Assembly: GCF_014655595.1 (NCBI RefSeq)
Contig: NZ_BNBL01000006.1
Span: 311,906-375,905, forward strand
Direction of reading: 5' to 3'
Length of the DNA stretch: 64,000 nt
DNA from: Streptomyces griseocarneus
GTDB taxonomy: Bacteria; Actinomycetota; Actinomycetes; Streptomycetales; Streptomycetaceae
Below, one piece after another: positions 61,479 through 64,000 of this stretch. The position numbers and the translations under genes are program-made. Under the pieces are notes generated by a model. The model had not been told where the DNA came from, did not search any database, and was given only the letters and a program-made list of their open reading frames with translations. Every line of letters begins with the position of its first letter. Positions within the stretch are counted from its first letter, which is position 1.

Positions 61479-62662
61479 TGGCGGACGACCACCGGTACGA
61501 CTGGCTGGATGACGACGCCGTGGAGCGGCTGCTGCGCGGCGATTTCGTCGCCGGTCGCGACGAGAAGAACACGACCAAGGCGACGAACCCGACGGGTACG
61601 GCGGGCGCGACGGGCATGTCGAGCGCGCTGGGCACGGCGGGCGCGACGGGCATTGCCGGGACGAACGCCGGCGGGAGCATGGCCGGCGAAACGGGCGACC
61701 CCATCGCCGATGCCGACGCCGAAGCCGCCGTAGCCGACGCCAACGCCGCGGATGCCGAAGCCGACGCCACGGTCGTGGCCGAGCGGCTCGACGCGGTGCT
61801 GCGTTCCCTCGCCGCTCCCGCCGCTGCGCCCGGCGGCGCCCCGCTTCCCGGAGAAGAGGCGGCCGTCGCGGCGTTCCGTGCGGCCCGGGCATCCGCCGCG
61901 GTGGCCCCTGCCGCGGCGGCCCGCCGCGCCAGACCGTTCTCCGCCGTCCGCTCCTTCCTCGACCGTCCCCTGAAGACCGTCCTCGCCCTGACGCTGGCCG
62001 GCTGCGCGGTGGGCGGCGTCGCGGTCGCCGCCGGTACGGGCGTCCTGCCCAGCCCCTTCGGCCGCGCCGCCAAGTCGCCGGACCCCGCCCGGAGCGTGGC
62101 CGCCGCCGAGGGTTCCGGCACCGCGACCGCCGGCCCCGGCACCACCGCCCCGGGCACCACCCCCTCGCCCGGCCGGACCGGGGGCAAGCACCCGGGCGGC
62201 AGCCCGGAGCCGCACGCCTCCGGCAAGCCCGGCAAGGGCGCCCCCTCCGAGCCCGCCGGCAAGGAGACCGGGCCGGGCCACGCCCCCTCGGCCACCCCGC
62301 CCGGCGGCAAGGGCGACGGGACCAAGGGCGACGGGCAGAGCGGCCGGACCGGACAGACCTGGGCCGCCCGCCTGTGCCGCGAGTTCCTGACGAACGGAAA
62401 GCGCAGCGGCAGTGGATCGGGCCTCGACGAGGAGGGCGTGCGCACCCTCGAGCGCAGCGCCGGCGGCGCCGCGGCGATCCGTACGTACTGCGAGCGGCTG
62501 CTGAGCGTCATCGACGGCGACGAGGCGGGCGACGACACCTCGGACGGCGACGGCGACCCGGTGCTGCCGCGTCCCCCGCACTCCCGCAGCCGCCCCCACA
62601 CCAGCCTCCCGGAGCCCCTGCCGGTACCCGGTGTGACGTTTTCCGGGGGCGCGGCGCTGTAG
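61478..62662 (+). CDS. single-pass membrane partner of the ECF sigma factor, putative anti-sigma
   Basis: 394 residues. The first 20 residues (DWLDDDAVERLLRGDF) could bind sigma. A repetitive stretch follows, with GTAGATG twice and an Ala/Asp/Glu run (about 70-95). One membrane helix is at about 165-188 (TVLALTLAGCAVGGVAVAAG). The outer part is Pro/Ser/Gly-rich with a final helical module (LCREFLTNG, IRTYCERLL). No zinc HxxxCxxC motif is visible, so classic ZAS anti-sigma identity is unproven; translational coupling is the main support. Confidence 0.72.
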   Translation: MADDHRYDWLDDDAVERLLRGDFVAGRDEKNTTKATNPTGTAGATGMSSALGTAGATGIAGTNAGGSMAGETGDPIADADAEAAVADANAADAEADATVVAERLDAVLRSLAAPAAAPGGAPLPGEEAAVAAFRAARASAAVAPAAAARRARPFSAVRSFLDRPLKTVLALTLAGCAVGGVAVAAGTGVLPSPFGRAAKSPDPARSVAAAEGSGTATAGPGTTAPGTTPSPGRTGGKHPGGSPEPHASGKPGKGAPSEPAGKETGPGHAPSATPPGGKGDGTKGDGQSGRTGQTWAARLCREFLTNGKRSGSGSGLDEEGVRTLERSAGGAAAIRTYCERLLSVIDGDEAGDDTSDGDGDPVLPRPPHSRSRPHTSLPEPLPVPGVTFSGGAAL

Positions 62663-62843
62663 GTAGTGAGCCGACTGGTCATCGGCTGCGCAGGAGCCGG
62701 AGTTCCCCCCATACCGTCGGCTCCGCGCATCGGCGCGGGCGGAGCTCTTCCCCCGGCTCTGCCCGCGCCCCCCACTCCTCGCCCCCGCGCACCGCTACAG
62801 TCCCAAGCGGAGTTTCCGCAACGGAGCGCGCGGGAGGCATCCC

Positions 62844-64000
62844 ATGACCAAGCGCCGGCCGACCGAGTCCGGACCGCCCATCGAGCCCGCCTACGGCCCC
62901 GACGCCCTGGCCGGGTGGGACCCCGCCGAGCGGCTCGGCGAACCGGGCGCCTACCCGTACACCCGTGGCGTCTACCCCACGATGTACACCGGCCGCCCCT
63001 GGACCATGCGCCAGTACGCCGGCTTCGGCACGGCCGCCGAGTCCAACGCCCGCTACCGCCGGCTCATCGAGCACGGCAGCCACGGCCTGTCCGTGGCCTT
63101 CGACCTGCCCACCCAGATGGGCCACGACTCCGACGCACCCATCGCGAGCGGCGAGGTCGGCAAGGTCGGCGTCGCGATCGACTCGCTCGACGACATGCGG
63201 GTGCTCTTCGGCGGCATCCCGCTCGGCGAGGTCTCCACCTCCATGACCATCAACGCCCCGGCGGCACTGCTGCTGTTGCTGTACCAGCTGGTGGCCGAGG
63301 AACAGGGAGTGGCCGGCGACCGGCTGACGGGCACCGTCCAGAACGACGTGCTGAAGGAGTACATCGCACGCGGGACGTACATCTTCCCGCCCAAGCCCTC
63401 GCTGCGGCTGACCGCCGACATCTTCCAGTACTGCCGGGCCGAGATCCCCCGCTGGAACACCATCTCCGTCTCCGGCTACCACATGGCCGAGGCCGGCGCC
63501 TCGCCCGCGCAGGAGATCGCCTTCACGCTGGCGGACGGCATCGAGTACGTGCGCACGGCCGTGGCGGCGGGCATGGAGGTGGACGACTTCGCGCCGAGGA
63601 TCTCCTTCTTCTTCGTCGCGCGGACGACGCTGCTGGAGGAGGTCGCCAAGTTCCGGGCGGCGCGGCGGATCTGGGCCCGGGTGATGCGCGAGGAGTTCGG
63701 GGCACGGGACCCGAAGTCGATGATGCTGCGCTTCCACACCCAGACGGCGGGCGTACAGCTCACCGCGCAGCAGCCGGAGGTCAACCTCGTGCGCGTCGCC
63801 GTGCAGGGCCTGGCGGCGGTGCTGGGCGGTACGCAGTCGCTGCACACGAACTCCTTCGACGAAGCCATCGCCCTGCCGACGGACAAGGCGGCCCGGCTGG
63901 CCCTGCGCACCCAGCAGGTGCTGGCCTACGAGACGGACGTGCCGGCCACGGTCGACCCCTTCGCCGGTTCCTACGCCGTCGAGTCGCTGACGGACCTCGT
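62844..64000 (+). CDS. acyl-CoA mutase large subunit (methylmalonyl-/isobutyryl-CoA mutase type), 5' part
   Basis: 385 codons present; the rest runs off the right edge. SD GGGAGG seven bases before ATG 62844. B12-dependent mutase substrate domain: YPYTRGVYPTMYTGRPWTMRQYAGFG, AFDLPTQMGHDSD, GEVSTSMTINAPAA, VSGYHMAEAGASP, FHTQTAGVQLTAQQP, AVLGGTQSLHTNSFDEA (quoted here in parts). It isomerises the carbon skeleton of acyl-CoA esters. Whether the B12-binding domain is fused or separate cannot be seen. The 181-base gap upstream has no other feature. Confidence 0.92.
   Translation, partial: MTKRRPTESGPPIEPAYGPDALAGWDPAERLGEPGAYPYTRGVYPTMYTGRPWTMRQYAGFGTAAESNARYRRLIEHGSHGLSVAFDLPTQMGHDSDAPIASGEVGKVGVAIDSLDDMRVLFGGIPLGEVSTSMTINAPAALLLLLYQLVAEEQGVAGDRLTGTVQNDVLKEYIARGTYIFPPKPSLRLTADIFQYCRAEIPRWNTISVSGYHMAEAGASPAQEIAFTLADGIEYVRTAVAAGMEVDDFAPRISFFFVARTTLLEEVAKFRAARRIWARVMREEFGARDPKSMMLRFHTQTAGVQLTAQQPEVNLVRVAVQGLAAVLGGTQSLHTNSFDEAIALPTDKAARLALRTQQVLAYETDVPATVDPFAGSYAVESLTDL

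Overview
The window looks like chromosomal DNA of a Streptomyces or very close relative. Third codon positions are strongly G/C. TTA codons are almost absent and cluster in a few accessory genes. Family content is typical of the genus: a Scr1/WhiJ-type XRE regulator with DUF397 partners, a TIGR04222 protein, DUF4328, an ECF sigma factor with a membrane partner, and an sdhCDAB operon. No tRNA, rRNA, CRISPR array, transposase or integrase was seen.

Layout. 1-7.1 kb: a divergent pair of large exported proteins, an RHS/YD-repeat protein running off the left edge and a 1483-residue FG-GAP/B-lectin protein. 7.3-10.3 kb: three genes of a possible new membrane system (polytopic protein, small protein with a repeated glycine-rich motif, single-pass protein with YGST repeats). 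10.3-17.8 kb: glycine-betaine synthesis and uptake (aldehyde dehydrogenase, choline oxidase-like GMC enzyme, ATPase, fused double permease, binding lipoprotein) behind a Crp-like palindrome. 17.8-25.8 kb: NACHT/beta-propeller membrane protein, AhpD-like protein with divergent MocR regulator, and a 50-residue-repeat beta-helix membrane protein. 25.8-28.7 kb: small regulatory cluster with an XRE regulator and three tandem DUF397 units, two of them fused. 28.7-39.2 kb: DUF1963 protein, YgiB/YgiC-like pair, methyltransferase, two-domain Lrp regulator, rocD, trpS, 2H phosphoesterase, YihY protein, D-Ala-D-Ala carboxypeptidase. 39.3-48.5 kb: peptide-binding lipoprotein, S9 peptidase, DUF4097 protein with an operator cluster, three translationally coupled small genes, RHH protein, TIGR04222 protein, zinc-ribbon protein, hydrolase, MerR regulator. 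48.5-51.2 kb: DUF4132 pair. 51.3-54.7 kb: sdhCDAB. 55-64 kb: GH20 hexosaminidase, glycosyltransferase, TTA-rich small gene, DUF4328 protein, ECF sigma factor with membrane partner, and the start of an acyl-CoA mutase.

How parts work together. The betaine locus makes and imports an osmoprotectant. sdhCDAB is complex II of respiration. Several accessory genes carry TTA codons, suggesting bldA-dependent, development-linked expression. The best candidates for something undescribed are the 7.3-10.3 kb motif-sharing trio, the coupled small-gene operon at 44.2-45.0 kb, the GTTGC operator cluster near 44.0 kb, and a palindromic repeat inserted in frame in the betaine permease. All functional statements rest on motif recognition by eye; no searches were run.
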